Assembly (NCBI GenBank): GCA_026545225.1
Contig: CM048849.1
Coordinates: forward strand, 16,065,541 to 16,129,540
Length of the DNA stretch: 64,000 nt
Source of the DNA: Cornus controversa
Taxonomy: Eukaryota; Streptophyta; Magnoliopsida; Cornales; Cornaceae
Direction: 5' to 3'
The notes under the pieces are model-generated. The model had not been told where the DNA came from and did not search any database. It saw nothing but the letters and a program-made list of their open reading frames with translations. Within the stretch, counting starts at the first letter, position 1, and each line of letters starts with the position of its first letter. A program made the position numbers and the translations under genes. Positions 53,450 to 64,000 of the stretch are shown here, piece after piece.

Positions 53450-56190
53450 AGAGGAGTCTTGCACTTCATTCGATGATGACGACGCTGATGATGCCGGCTC
53501 CGACACCGACACCTTTGGAAATTCTCTGTCCAACTATATAGAAGGTCATGGCATTGAGATTGAGATAAAAAAGATTGGAAAAAATTCCTACAGAATTCGA
53601 TCCAAGATTGCTAAAGAGGCGAGTCTCGAGACCGTCTCAAACATCTTGAAACATCTTGACGGATTACGAGACATTTGAAAGAAGGAAAGAGAAATTGGAG
53701 TGATGCAAGGCTTCTGATTGACATGTGGTACTATAGAGTGGGTTGTGCCAATCTGATGAAGAAGAGAAAGGAAAGACGACTGCTTCTGTATGGCCTGCCA
53801 CTCCATCTCTGGTGCCGTAACCCATTTGTTGCCATTGGGGACTTATGTGCGGGTTTTCTGAAGCTTGACTCTGAGGAAGATTGAGAGACTGTAGTGATGG
53901 TCGTCTCTGATGGCGGGGAGATTCCGTCCTTTGTTCTGGTCGAAGACGATTCAGTGGCCTATAAAGTTACTCTCATGGAATCAATTCCACCTCAACTTGT
54001 GCCGAAACATGATTCCCTCGTTGGATGAGATGTGAGCAAGCTCATTACGGAGGACGAGTGGTGGAGACGTCAAGATCATCACGCCGAAAAAGCCATGGCG
54101 AACTCCGATCCTCACCGTAATTTTCAGAAGAAAGATAATTTAAGAGGTCAGGGACGAGTGGGTAGACACGCAAGTCATGCGTGTGAGAGGAGGCCATCTT
54201 CAAAGTCACGTGACGGGTTGGTGGCTAATGGACAGGTCACAGACTGCAGCTGACACGAACTAGGTCAGCGAAGAGATTCACGTCACCAAAATAGAGATTT
54301 TTTGAATACTGATGGGTTGAACTCTCAATTGCGAAAAATGGTTGGGCCTCCTGTAACAGGCCGAAACTCAGGCGAAGAAATTTGGGCTGGTGTCCCAAGC
54401 TCCTTCTCGGTGGGTCTAAAGCAAGGGAAAAATAAATGGGCTCAATCGAAGTCTCAAGACAGCAAAATGATTTGATCAAAGGAAATTTATCCCCTAGCCC
54501 AAACCAAAACATATAGTCATAAAAAGGAGGAATGGTGGAGATTGAGGGATGAGGGTGATTGTTGGACCAGTCATGGTGGAGATGAAAGGGTTACTCAGAG
54601 GAGGGGACGTCGGAAGATGAAAATGATGCAAGGATAGGGACGAGTGGACTTTTTCGCGCTAAAGACGAGTGGAGAAGAAGGTAGGAATCAGTGGTCACGT
54701 GGGGTGAGGGAGAAAGCTGCTGGGACACGTGGAGCAGAAAGGCTGGCTGAGGATAAAAGGTCACGTGACCACAAAAGATTTTTTTCAAATTCAAATTTAG
54801 GTGGGCCTTATGTTAAAAACTCGAATCGATTTGGGCCACTTACAAGCCCAGGAAACAAAGAGGAAGGACAGGGCTTTGTTAGCCAGCTGGAATTGGGCCA
54901 CAAATGTTTGCACCATCCAATTGAGTACCAAAGCCAGTTACATCGAACCAGGAAAGGGGATTTTAATATCTCGTCTGGACCTCTCACGACTGGGCAGAGG
55001 AAAACTGGGTCTATTTTGATGGTAAAAATTCTGAGGAGCTTGAATTGAAAAGGAGTAAACCATTCAGGGAACAAAAAAAAGAAAGTCACGTTCGTTCAGC
55101 GCATAGAACAGCATTTTAATGGCGGCAAATCAGCTAACGATGTTGCAGTAATGGAGAGGATATATAAGGAGGCCGATAAGAGCAAGGTGGTCTGGAGAAG
55201 ATCGGGGGTGAAGTCCTTTAAAGATGGAGCTGGTAGAATTTTGATGTTCAAGGTAACTATTGTGCTGCAAAAAAGTCTCAATCCCTCAGTAATTGTTCGT
55301 CCACATGTAAGAGATGGTCAAGAAAAGATAAGCAAAAGTGGGTGATGAAGCCTAGGTCGGAACATGGGGTTAGGAGCGGTGATGCAGCTCCCTCTTCTAT
55401 TCCTTTTACTTTTTCATCTTTTGCTGGTAATGGGAATTCGGGTAAGGAGTTTTCTGGTGATTGTTCAGTTAATGGAGAAAGGAGTGGGAGGAGTGTGGCT
55501 GTCGAGTCTGTATTGGGGAAATGCTTGTCAACAGAGAAGATGGGAGGGAAGCTTAGTCTGAGGGATAATGATCATCAAACAGTCTCCATTAAGCCGGATA
55601 AAATATATGGTGGAATTATTCTGTGTTGGGAAAGGAATTCAGCTGAGTCTTCAACAAGAAGCACCAACAGCCTTAATGAAGGAGATGAAGATGCACAATG
55701 GGGTGGAATTTGGGAACAACTTCAACTCAACAGAGGATGCTGAACTTTTTTCAAGCGCAGGGGATCATACTAAGTGGGGGCTGGGGGGGGGGGGGGGGGG
55801 GGAATGAATCTGAAGGAGAATTCTCTTCTGCTCCTTTTGACATGTAAGGTTGGGGATTGACTCACCCGTTGGCAGTATTAGGCCCTGAAGAAGAAGGGGA
55901 ATATAAGGGAAACCAATCTGTTAATGAGGAGGTGGAAAATTGGTTGAGGAATAACGTGGAGGAGATGGGAAAGAATCTTGGGTTGACATATGCAGGGGAA
56001 GAAAAGAGGAATATAGGAATCTTCGGTGTCCTAGAAGGGAAACAGAAATTAGCGGGGAGGAAGAAATGCTCATCTTGGATGGGAGAGAGAGAGAGCTTCG
56101 TAATTTTATCTCCTATGTTAATTATGAAGGGAGGAGTGGGTCGGAGAGAGGAAGGAGTCAAGGGGGTAGGAGGGAGGAGAAGAAAGTCAT
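53450..56190 (+). pseudogene. LINE-B ORF1 pseudogene
   Basis: The N-terminal part reads SLSNYIEGHGIEIEIKKIGK and KHLDGLRDI before a stop near 53,680. In other frames follow ARLLIDMWYYRVGC and GLPLHLWCRNPFVAIGDLCA (53,675-53,884), typical of the DUF4283-containing ORF1 of plant LINEs, which packages element RNA. A long, poorly conserved Ser/Gly/Lys-rich C-terminal region extends to about 56,190. It contains a run of 20 G (55,783-55,802). Several stops and shifts break it. Confidence 0.7.
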
Positions 56191-56193
56191 CAT

Positions 56194-59100
56194 TTGTCTA
56201 TGAAGATGCGTCTGGTGACTTGGACTGTTCGGGGCCTTAATGACCCGAGCAAGAGGAAGGTGATGAAGTTGGGGTTGCGCAAATGGGGGGCTCAAATGAT
56301 TTGCCTTCAAGAAACTAAGTTGAGAAATGTGTCAAAGGAGCTAGTGAAAAGTGTTTGTGGAGGGAGATTTATGGAATGAGAGTCACTGGATGTTGTAGGG
56401 ATGGCAGGAGGTATTTTGGTGATTTGAGATAAGAGATGGATGTCAAAAAAGGAAGTGATGAAAGGGAGATTTTCCATTTCTTGCCTATTCAAGCTTGAAG
56501 AGGATGGAACTGAGTGGATGTTTTCGGGAGTTTATGGTCCGGTGGAGGACGGGGAAAGGGGTGCTTTGTGGGAGGAGTTAGCTGTCACCTGCAGTCATTG
56601 GGGGGTCCCATGGTGTGTGGGGGGAGACTTTAATGTTATTCGATCTCCGGAGGAGAGGTCTTCGGGAGGGAGATGGACGGCGGCCATGACGCTTTTTTCA
56701 TATTTTACTGATTGTGAGGGTCTGATTGATTTACCTCTAGAAGGCACTCGATTTACATGGTCTAGTGGTAGAGTCGACCCGACTTTCTCTAGGCTGGATC
56801 GATTTCTGATTTCGGGAGATTGGGAGGAGAGATTTCCAGATGTGGCTTAGGTGGCTATGGCAAGGGTTACGTCTGATCATACTCCGTTGCTATTGGACTG
56901 TGGCGGCTTGAGAAGGGGCAAGACGCCATTTAAGTTCGAGAATATGTGGCTTCGGGTGGAAGGAGTTAAGGAGATGGTGCAACGATGGTGGGTCGGAAAT
57001 GAGGTTCGGGGCAGTCCCAGCTTGGTTTTTGTGGGGAAGATGCGAAGGTTGAAGGAGGATTTGAAGAAGTGGAATAAGGAGACATTCGGGAATCTTAAAT
57101 GGAGGAAAAATAGGATGATGGCAGAATTAATAGAGCTGGATAGGAGGGAGAGTGAGGAGGCGTTGGGGGAGGAGGAAAGATCAAAAAGGGAGGAGTGTAA
57201 GGCGGAACTTGAGGAGATTGCTGTAATGGAAGAGATCTCGTGGAGACAAATATCCCAGGCTTTGTGGTTGATGGAGGGGGACAGGAATACGAGATTCTTT
57301 CATAGGATGGCTAATGCTCATAGGAGGAGAAATCATATTGGGAGAATTAAAGTTAATGGAACGGTGCTGAAGAAAGAAGAAAAGGTGGCGAGAGGTGTGA
57401 CGTCTTTTTATCAGCAGCTATATAAGGAGACTTCGGATTGGAGACCCCTTCTAGGGGGTTTGGAGTTTGATAGGATTTTCTCAGAGGATAGGGTCCGATT
57501 GGAGAGACCTTTTGAGGAGGAGGAGGTGACATTTGCTCTTCAGAGTTGCCAAGGGATAAAGCTCCGGGTCCAAACGGGTTTTCTTTAGCTTTCTTTCCTC
57601 AGAATTGGGAGGTGGTGAAAAGGGATGTGTTGGCAACTATTTATGATTTTCATCAACATGGGAAGTTTGAAAAATCCATGAATGCTACATTTATTGCTCT
57701 AATTCCGGAAAAGGGAAGGGCTGATGATGTTAAGGATTTTAGACCTATCAGTTTATTAGGAAATATATACAAAATCATTGCCAAAATTTTAGCGCTAAGG
57801 TTGAAGGAAGTGATGAATGGAATCATTTCGGAATCTCAAAATGCTTTTGTGGGGGGCCGTCAGATTTTGGACTCTGTTTTGGTGGCTAGTTAATGTGTGG
57901 ATGCTCGGTCTAGCACTGGAGAACCGGGGGTGGTGTGCAAGCTGGATGTGGCGAAAGCATATGACCATGTATGTTAGGATTTTCTAATTTATCTCCTTAA
58001 GAGGATGGGGTTTGGGGAGAAATGGAGAGGCTGGATTAAATTTTGTATCTCCACTATGAAATTTTCGGTTCTGGTTAATGGCGTTCGTTCTGGTTTCTTT
58101 GGGAGCTCAAGAGGATTGAGGCAGGGGAATCCATTATCCCCTTCTCTTTTCATCACTGTGATGGAGGCCTATAGCAGATTGATGAAAAGAGCTTGTGAAT
58201 TGGGCTTTTTCAAAGGCTTCAAAGTGGGGAGGAACCTTGATAGTCAATTGGAAGTGTTTCATTTGCTTTTTGCGGATGATACCATTGTCTTTTGCGACGC
58301 TGAGAGGACTCAGTTGAGATATCTGAGAGGGACATTGCTCTGCTTCCAAGCAGTCTCAGGGCTTAAGGTGAATTTTGGGAAAAGTGAGATTGTTCCTATG
58401 GGGGATGTAGAGTGGGCTCTTTTCCATTGTCTTACTGGGTCTTCCGTTGGGCGTAAAGGTGCGAAGAACTTCCGTTTGGGATCCTGTGGTGCATCGGTTT
58501 GAGAGATGGCTTGCCGGGTGGAAGAAATAGTATCTCTCGAAAGGGGGGAGAGTGACATTGACTAAGAGTACGCTTTCGAGTCTTCCTACTTATTTCATGT
58601 CTCTCTTCCCTCTGCCGGCTTCTGTGAGGAAAAGATTGGATAGACTTCAAGGAAACTTTCTATGGGGTGGCATGGAGGAGGAGTCTAAATATCATTTGGT
58701 TAATTGGGAGCAAATTTGTCGCCCTATTCAGAAAGGAGGGCTAGGGGTGCAAAAATTGGATATGTTCAATAAAGCTCTTCTGGGGAAGTGGTTGTGGCGC
58801 TTTAGGATGGAAAGGGATAGGTTTTGGAGGAGGGTTGTTTGTCTTAAATATGGGGAGGATAGAGGGGGATGGTGCTCTCTTATATTGAGAACATCGGTTG
58901 GGTTTGGTTTATGGAGGTATATTGCGAAGGGTTGGAACGAATTTTCCAAACACATTCTATATAGGGTGAGGGATGGTTGGTTTGTAAGCTTTTGGAATGA
59001 CCATTGGTGTGGTGATAGATCCCTTGGGACTCGTTATCCGAGACTTGCCAAAATTACTTTGGATAGACAAATCAGGGTAGCGTAGTGCTATCATCTTGAT

Positions 59101-59790
59101 GGCGGGCGATATTCGAGATCTTCTCATGATTGGGAGATGGAGGAGATGACAGAGCTTTTGGCCTTTATTACAGACAGGCTCATTCGGGGAGTGGGTGTGA
59201 TGAGTTGGTTTGGACCGGATCGACCCATGGGAGATTTGAGGTTCGGTCGTTTTATCGGATTTTGGTAAAGTCTCACAGACCGTCCTTTCCCTGGAAGGGA
59301 ATCTGGCGCTCCAGAGCTCCTTCGAAGGTGGCTTTCTTTGTGTGGACTACATCCATGGGAAAAATTCTAACCATGGATAATCTAAGGAAGAGAGGACACA
59401 TCTTAGCAAATAGGTGTTGTATGTGTAAGGGAGCAGAGGAAACGGTTAATCATCTTCTCCTTCATTGCCCGGGAGTGAGGGAGGGATGGGATTTAATTTG
59501 CAATATTTTTGGTGTTTAGTGGGTCATGCTTGAGTCAGTGGCGAGAAGCATTACTGCTCGGAATGGCGTTCGGGTGCGCCGTGACATTAGGTGTTCTTGG
59601 AAGGTTGCTCCTCGCTGTCTTTGGTGGGCCCTTTGGAAGGAGTGGAACAAGAGAGCATTTGAAGATGTTGAACAGCCTTGGGCGGTTTTTAGATGTTCTG
59701 TTCTCAATCTTCTCTTCCTTTGGTTGGAGGGTTTCTGTTGCTTTTCATCGGAGACCCTTTTGACTTTTGTAAATAGTTTAAGAATTTGAT
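56194..59790 (+). pseudogene. LINE-B ORF2 pseudogene (endonuclease, RT, zf-RVT)
   Basis: The endonuclease (56,194-57,000) shows LVTWTVRGLNDPSKRK, CLQETKL, GGDFNVIRSPEE (near 56,620-56,655) and an intact SDHTPLLLDC, so its catalytic residues are kept. The reverse transcriptase (57,546-58,502) shows [45 protein letters not shown] and LFADDTIVF (catalytic box at 58,266-58,280). The zf-RVT domain (59,130-59,519) shows APSKVAFFVWTTSM and CCMCKGAEETVNHLLLHCPG. Stops or shifts at about 56,379, 56,850, 57,588, 57,893, 58,502, 59,085 and 59,519 break it; several are Trp or Gln codons turned to stops. Confidence 0.85.
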
Positions 59791-59876
59791 CTTGCTTGTT
59801 GTGTTTGGGACGCGTCCCCCTCTTGGGCGCCTTTTATGAAATTTTACTTATCAAAAAAAAAAGTAACCATTTAAAG

Positions 59877-60019
59877 TTTAATGTCCTAAATGCACTTCTC
59901 CTAATTTTCACTTCTTCACTATGTCATTTTTGCAATCAACCTAAGCAATAATGAAGATCCTCCAATAAAACGGACTTTAACACCCAATAAAACATTGTGA
60001 TCGATCTTCATGACACTGT

Positions 60020-60057
<38 letters not shown>

Positions 60058-60475
60058 TCATATTACAAAAGGAAAAGACCTCTCTCTCAAGCCCATATCT
60101 TCATTTTCATTACCTCTCCATTGTTTGCCAACAATGCCGCTAAATCTCACCAAAGTTTCTCTTTGGTTTTGTGTCCAACCATTGAAGATAATCTACGATC
60201 ACATTCATGTTATCATTTGCTTTGATTTATTGTTCTTCTAAGGAATTAAAAGTATTACACATGGATTTGGGTCTTTCTCTAGGGTTTGTATTGGGAGCGG
60301 CTCCCCTTTTTTAGCGCCTTTTATTGAAATTCTTACTAAGATTCATGCAATTATAATCCACAAGGTCCATAGAGATTATTTGCCTAGTTCCCTTATAAAG
60401 TTGGTTAGCTAAACATAATTATATGAACTATTCAACTATGCATCTGCAAATAGTAAGCAAACACACAAATCGAGA
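59877..60475. other. Intergenic DNA with TA microsatellite and a LINE 3' tail remnant
   Basis: A TA run lies at about 60,021-60,054. At about 60,275-60,340 the sequence GGGAGCGGCTCCCC ... TTAGCGCCTTTTATTG copies the 3' end of LINE-B (compare 59,808-59,850) without a poly(A). No gene is seen. Confidence 0.55.
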
Positions 60476-60915
60476 AGAAAATTTACCTCTGGTGCTCTTT
60501 GGAACGATGGATGGACTCTGTAGCACTATCAAGCCCTTGATAAGAGGATAGTACAAGACTAATATCAGCTAGCCTATGCCACGAAACATCTGCAGCAAAT
60601 CAGACAGCTGATTAAACCTGACATCTAACATAAGCCTAGGCAGTAAATTCAATCATCAAGAACACAAGAAGAGTGCCTTGTATAAACATAGTCTAGTAAT
60701 AACAGGATGCTTACATTCAAGAAACAAGATAAAATCTTGCAGTGTTGTATCATATTCTTCAAGCTTCCACAACAAATATACATGTAGGTCAAATATGAGC
60801 AATTTAACCCCAAAGTAATTGGCAAGTGCCTTCCCAACATCACCTTATATATCTCAAACCCTTCAAAAAGTTCAAAAACTAAAATTAGACTTTGCAAACT
60901 CTGCAATCATCCATT
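60476..60915 (-). pseudogene. AAA-ATPase exon relic fused to other exon-like sequence
   Basis: The minus strand reads EIYKVMLG and then, one base out of frame, ALANYFGVKLLIFD. This matches the region after the P-loop of plant MSP1-like/spastin-related AAA-ATPases, which I know as a SEIYQEML...ALANYFGAKLLIFDS pattern. The frame continues into LLWKLEEYDTTLQDFILFLE, which is not what follows in that family, and ends at a donor-like GTAAGC (about 60,711). A second exon-like piece (60,585-60,487) reads WHRLADISLVLSSYQGLDSA up to a GTAAAT donor. The combination looks chimeric and inactive. Confidence 0.45.
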
Positions 60916-61398
60916 TCCTGCAATGCAAAAAATACAATCTCCAAAATAAATATTACTTGTTAAGAAAATCATGAGAACCAACTGAGTTAGATTAAATATA
61001 TGACATGAGATGAAAGGATTGAAGTGCTTACAGTATCACCTTGAAGACTCCATAATGTTATACGAACACCAAGCATGGAAAGCACTAAACTGATCGAAGA
61101 ATTTGACAAGACTTAACTGAGTTGGATTGACCAGCCTTGCTTTGAACCAAAAAGAAATAGAAATGATAATCTTCATAAGAAAAAAAAATAAACAAATAAT
61201 AATAGCATCACATGAAGGAATTAATTCTAACAGCTACACAACATTAACGACATGGTAGAACCAAAGAGAATAACAAGGGTTAGTCTAGGTCTGTCTATAT
61301 GGTGTGTTGAGAACATAAGAGATGGAAAAGTTAATAAATGGACCAGCACAAGGTTCACTTAATGAAGCATTAACAAATTTTATACATATATATATATA
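60916..61398. other. AT-rich non-coding sequence, no gene seen
   Basis: AT-rich DNA with no supported exon. It ends in a TA-rich run against the LINE 3' end. Confidence 0.45.
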
Positions 61399-61754
61399 TT
61401 TTTGAAAGGTAAGGGTGTTGGTTTATATAATTTCACCAAAAGTCATCATACAAAATGACAAGGGGGCATACCCCCGGGGGGAGGGGGTGTTGGAGAACAA
61501 GCTGAAAACCCCAAATCCACCATGTGGATAAAAAACAAAAAAAAAGCAAAACAGACCAGCCACCAAACTGATCCCAGCACAGCACAATAGAAGCAATGTA
61601 AAACTTTCCACACACCCGGACTCACACTTCCCCAACGCTGATGATGATACCCCCAGCATCCTCTCCTCCTGCAACCTTCGAACTGATCCACAAAACAACA
61701 ACCAACCTCCCCACAGAACAAGACAACCCCCTAACCCAGAGAGCAATCCCACAA

Positions 61755-62395
61755 ACCAAAAGCCAATTAGAGTAAAACCAGAACATGTTCAGATTATCAC
61801 CCATCCCATAATCCACCAACAGATTGCAACAGGCCCAGCAGAATAAATTCAGCGTGTCAACCATTACCAACCAGCATAGACTACAGGTCTCCCCCTCACA
61901 CCAGCAAACTTCCTCCAGTCATACTCCAGGTCATGACAAAGATAAACAAACCAAGCAGCTTCTGTACCCATTTTCCAAAGAGCCTAAAACTGCTGCATTT
62001 GACAGTCCAAACAACTTCCCCACAGCGCAACAACCATGCCCCTCTATAACCAAAACATTCCTACAAACCAACGGCCAATTATAGCAAAAAACAGAAAAAC
62101 AAACTCCAATTGTCACCCATCCCACAATCCCTTAACCAATTGTAGCAAACCATAAAGCTCAGAAGGTCAACTATCCCACAAGCCATCATTTTCAACCAGT
62201 AGAATCTGCATGTCTCCCCCTTCTGCGAGCAACAATCCCTCCAGTCATCACCCAGGTCATGACAGAGGAAATCAAGCCAAGCAGCTTTGTTACCCATTTT
62301 CAAACATAGAGTCTGGAAGTCTCCATTCATCCTTAAGCCAATTGTTTGCATGGGATCTAGGGAATTCTTCATGGATAACAACCTATGCCTGACCA
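61755..62395 (-). repeat. Tandem duplication (~320 bp) at the 3' end of LINE-A copy 5
   Basis: Two imperfect units: AGGTCATGACA occurs at 61,929 and 62,254, and CACCCATCCCA at 61,798 and 62,114 (offsets 325 and 316). The right-hand unit includes the last ORF2 codons, so the 3' coding end and UTR were duplicated together. It differs from the ~155-bp array in copy 3. Confidence 0.75.
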
Positions 62396-64000
62396 CTTGA
62401 ATTATACCAGCCTTGAGAGTCTCAAAATCTCTATATTCATTAGACAGGATCCTCTTATTCTTTTTTTGCCACACTATATAAACAGAAGCCGCCAACACAA
62501 GTTTATTTAGAATGGAGATCAAAGTCTTACCCTTTAGGGCTAGCACAGCCCAATGAATGAGCCCCTCCCAGCATGAAACAGGCCATTGCAAAGCACACTT
62601 ACTGGACAGAGCCCCCCATAACCTCTTAGTGAAGCTGCACTCGAAGAAAAGGTGGTCCCTGTCCTCTATTCTGCTCCTACAAAATATAGAATTAGCAGTA
62701 GAGACAGTCCCCCATTGCAGCAATCTATAATGGGTCAACACCCTATTCATAGAATGAAGGCATGCCGAGGTATATAAGAAGGAAACCAGATAATATCTGC
62801 TCAGCTTTCTGGGCTCACCTTGTGCCTTAACTCTTCCCATGTAGATTTAATGGAGAAGTCTCCCTTACTAGGCAGCCATATAAGTTTATCAGGAATGCTA
62901 GCACAGGGTTTACAGTCTTCTGGTATACTACTTCGAAGGGTCATCCATTCCCTGGTATTAGTAGAAGGCCAGCGCCAGCAATTGTTCTGAATAACAGCAG
63001 CTACCTTGGTATCTTCCCCTAAGCCTGAGTCAACTTCTTCTATGGAATTGAGTATTTAAAGGACCACTAGGTAACCAGTAGTCATACCATAAGGAAGTAG
63101 ATTGCCCATCCCCAATCTGGTACTTGATAGCACTTCTAATATTGCTCCTTAGATGCAAGATCTTTCTCCATGTCCATGTAGAGTCTGAAGGAACCTTCAC
63201 ACTCCAGAAATTTCTACCTCTCAGGAGATGTTGATGAACCCAAGCAACCCAAATGGAATTAGAGTTTGGCTGTACCACACTCCAAACATGCTCGGCCATA
63301 GCTGCAGAGTTCTAGACAGTAACATCTTTAATACCCAGACCCCCCTCCTTCTCAGGATGACAAACATCCAGCCAAGCAACCGTTTCACCTCCACCCTTAA
63401 ATCAGATCCCTTCCACAAAAATTTCCTCATTATGGCACTAATCTCCTTCATAATAGCTTTAGGGAGCACAAAAATTGACGCCCAGTATACTTGAGCAGAA
63501 AACAAAACTGCTTTTATTAATTGCAACTTGCCCACAAAAGAGAGATGCTTACTAGTCCATGATCGAACTCTACCTGTAATCTTATTAAACAGGGAGTTAG
63601 AATAATCAGCCTTAAGCTTAGTAGAAAGAAGAGGGACTCCCAAGTATTGCACAGGAAGTTCCCCCTGTTGGAAGCTCAAACAATTTAGAAATTGCTGCTT
63701 AGTTTCCTCAGATAATCCAGAACAAAACATCAAGCTCTTCGCAGTGCTCAGCAACAACCCTGAAGCACCTTCATTAAGAGATTAACAGAACTGGGCATTC
63801 CTTCAGAGAACATCAACAGGTCATCTGCAAAGATTAGGCTGGAAATAGCCTATGGAGCACACTTCCAATGATATCTAAATCCATTTTGGGATATTCTATT
63901 TCGTAGCATTCCTGTAAGTATTTCCATTTCCATAACACATAGATAGGGCGACATCGGATCCCCTTGTCTTAAGCCCCTTCCACAAGCAAAGTACCCCTCC
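62079..64000 (-). pseudogene. LINE-A ORF2 C-terminal half (RT to zf-RVT), partial
   Basis: From the window end inwards: GRGLRQGDPMSPYLCVME-type sequence, LIFADDLLMFSEGMPSS (catalytic box near 63,821-63,834), then GELPVQYLGVPLLSTKLKAD in the 63,757-63,221 frame, SVKVPSDSTWTWRKILHLRS (63,299-63,030), and the zf-RVT region with FCRSRIEDRDHLFFECSFTK (62,840-62,079). Frame changes near 63,780, 63,390, 63,030 and 62,840 make it inactive. The N-terminal half lies outside the window. Confidence 0.85.

Larger units (their letters stand above)
53225..59876 (+). mobile_element. Complete LINE family B with 16-bp target-site duplication
   Basis: The perfect direct repeats AAGTAACCATTTAAAG (53,225-53,240 and 59,861-59,876) flank a 6.6-kb element that ends in a short poly(A) after TTTTACTTATC. 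It holds a 5' leader, ORF1, ORF2 with endonuclease, reverse transcriptase and zf-RVT, and a 3' end GGGACGCGTCCCCCTCTTGG. Because the duplication is perfect and the 5' end lies at the site, the insertion is full-length or nearly so. The reading frames have nevertheless acquired many stops. Confidence 0.9.
61399..64000 (-). mobile_element. LINE family A, copy 5, running off the window
   Basis: The 3' end (61,399 onwards, GAAAGGTAAGGG, GACAAGGGGGCATACCCC) matches that of copy 3. Upstream come a duplicated 3' region, zf-RVT, and the reverse transcriptase to the end of the window. It is very close to copy 4 (25,985-29,345) in protein sequence, roughly 95% over the RT C-terminus by eye, but lies in the opposite orientation. 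Confidence 0.85.

Overview
The window is plant nuclear DNA, almost certainly from an angiosperm and probably a dicot. It contains plant-type LINEs (endonuclease, reverse transcriptase and zf-RVT domains), Ty1/copia and Ty3/gypsy debris, a hAT-type element, tRNA-derived SINE-like units, spliced relics of plant genes (hnRNP-type RRM, ANTH/CALM, DnaJ, SMC2, AAA-ATPase) and AT-rich intergenic DNA. There is no sign of a prokaryotic, plastid or viral replicon. I see at most one possibly live gene piece, the first exon of an RRM protein at 3,972. Everything else is decayed, which suggests a repeat-rich, low-recombination region.

Layout. 1-3.5 kb: AT-rich DNA with a direct duplication and a minisatellite full of GAATTC. 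3.5-4.2 kb: probable promoter, 5' UTR and exon 1 of an hnRNP-like gene; its downstream exons were not found. 4.5-14.6 kb: a partly triplicated block, [intron-like flank]-[copia LTR]-[LINE family A, minus strand], with one complete LTR (7,769-8,330) and one LINE copy that keeps ORF1 and ORF2. 15-25 kb: gypsy gag relic, ANTH pseudogene, another LINE-A copy with a 3' minisatellite, a gypsy-like non-coding LTR region with doubled tRNA-like units, and a DnaJ pseudogene. 26-29.3 kb: plus-strand LINE-A copy cut off at the edge of the next structure.

29.35-50.95 kb is the centrepiece: a very large inverted repeat with its symmetry axis near 37,142. Going inwards, each arm holds mitochondrial-like DNA, an SMC2 pseudogene, a hAT-type element with a polypurine/polypyrimidine core, a non-coding stretch with a SINE-like unit, and then an AT-rich satellite with embedded blocks that keep the 7-nt rhythm of the plant telomere repeat. 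The left arm has lost about 3.2 kb of SMC2. The right arm has roughly twice as many satellite blocks.

50.8-52.8 kb looks like mitochondrial DNA inserted in the nucleus. 53.2-59.9 kb is a complete LINE of a second family (B) with a 16-bp target-site duplication. 60.5-60.9 kb holds a frameshifted AAA-ATPase exon fused to unrelated exon-like sequence. 61.4-64 kb is another minus-strand LINE-A copy running off the window.

No working pathway or operon is present. The relations between features are historical: nested insertion, tandem duplication and one large inverted duplication. All boundaries and similarities were judged by eye.
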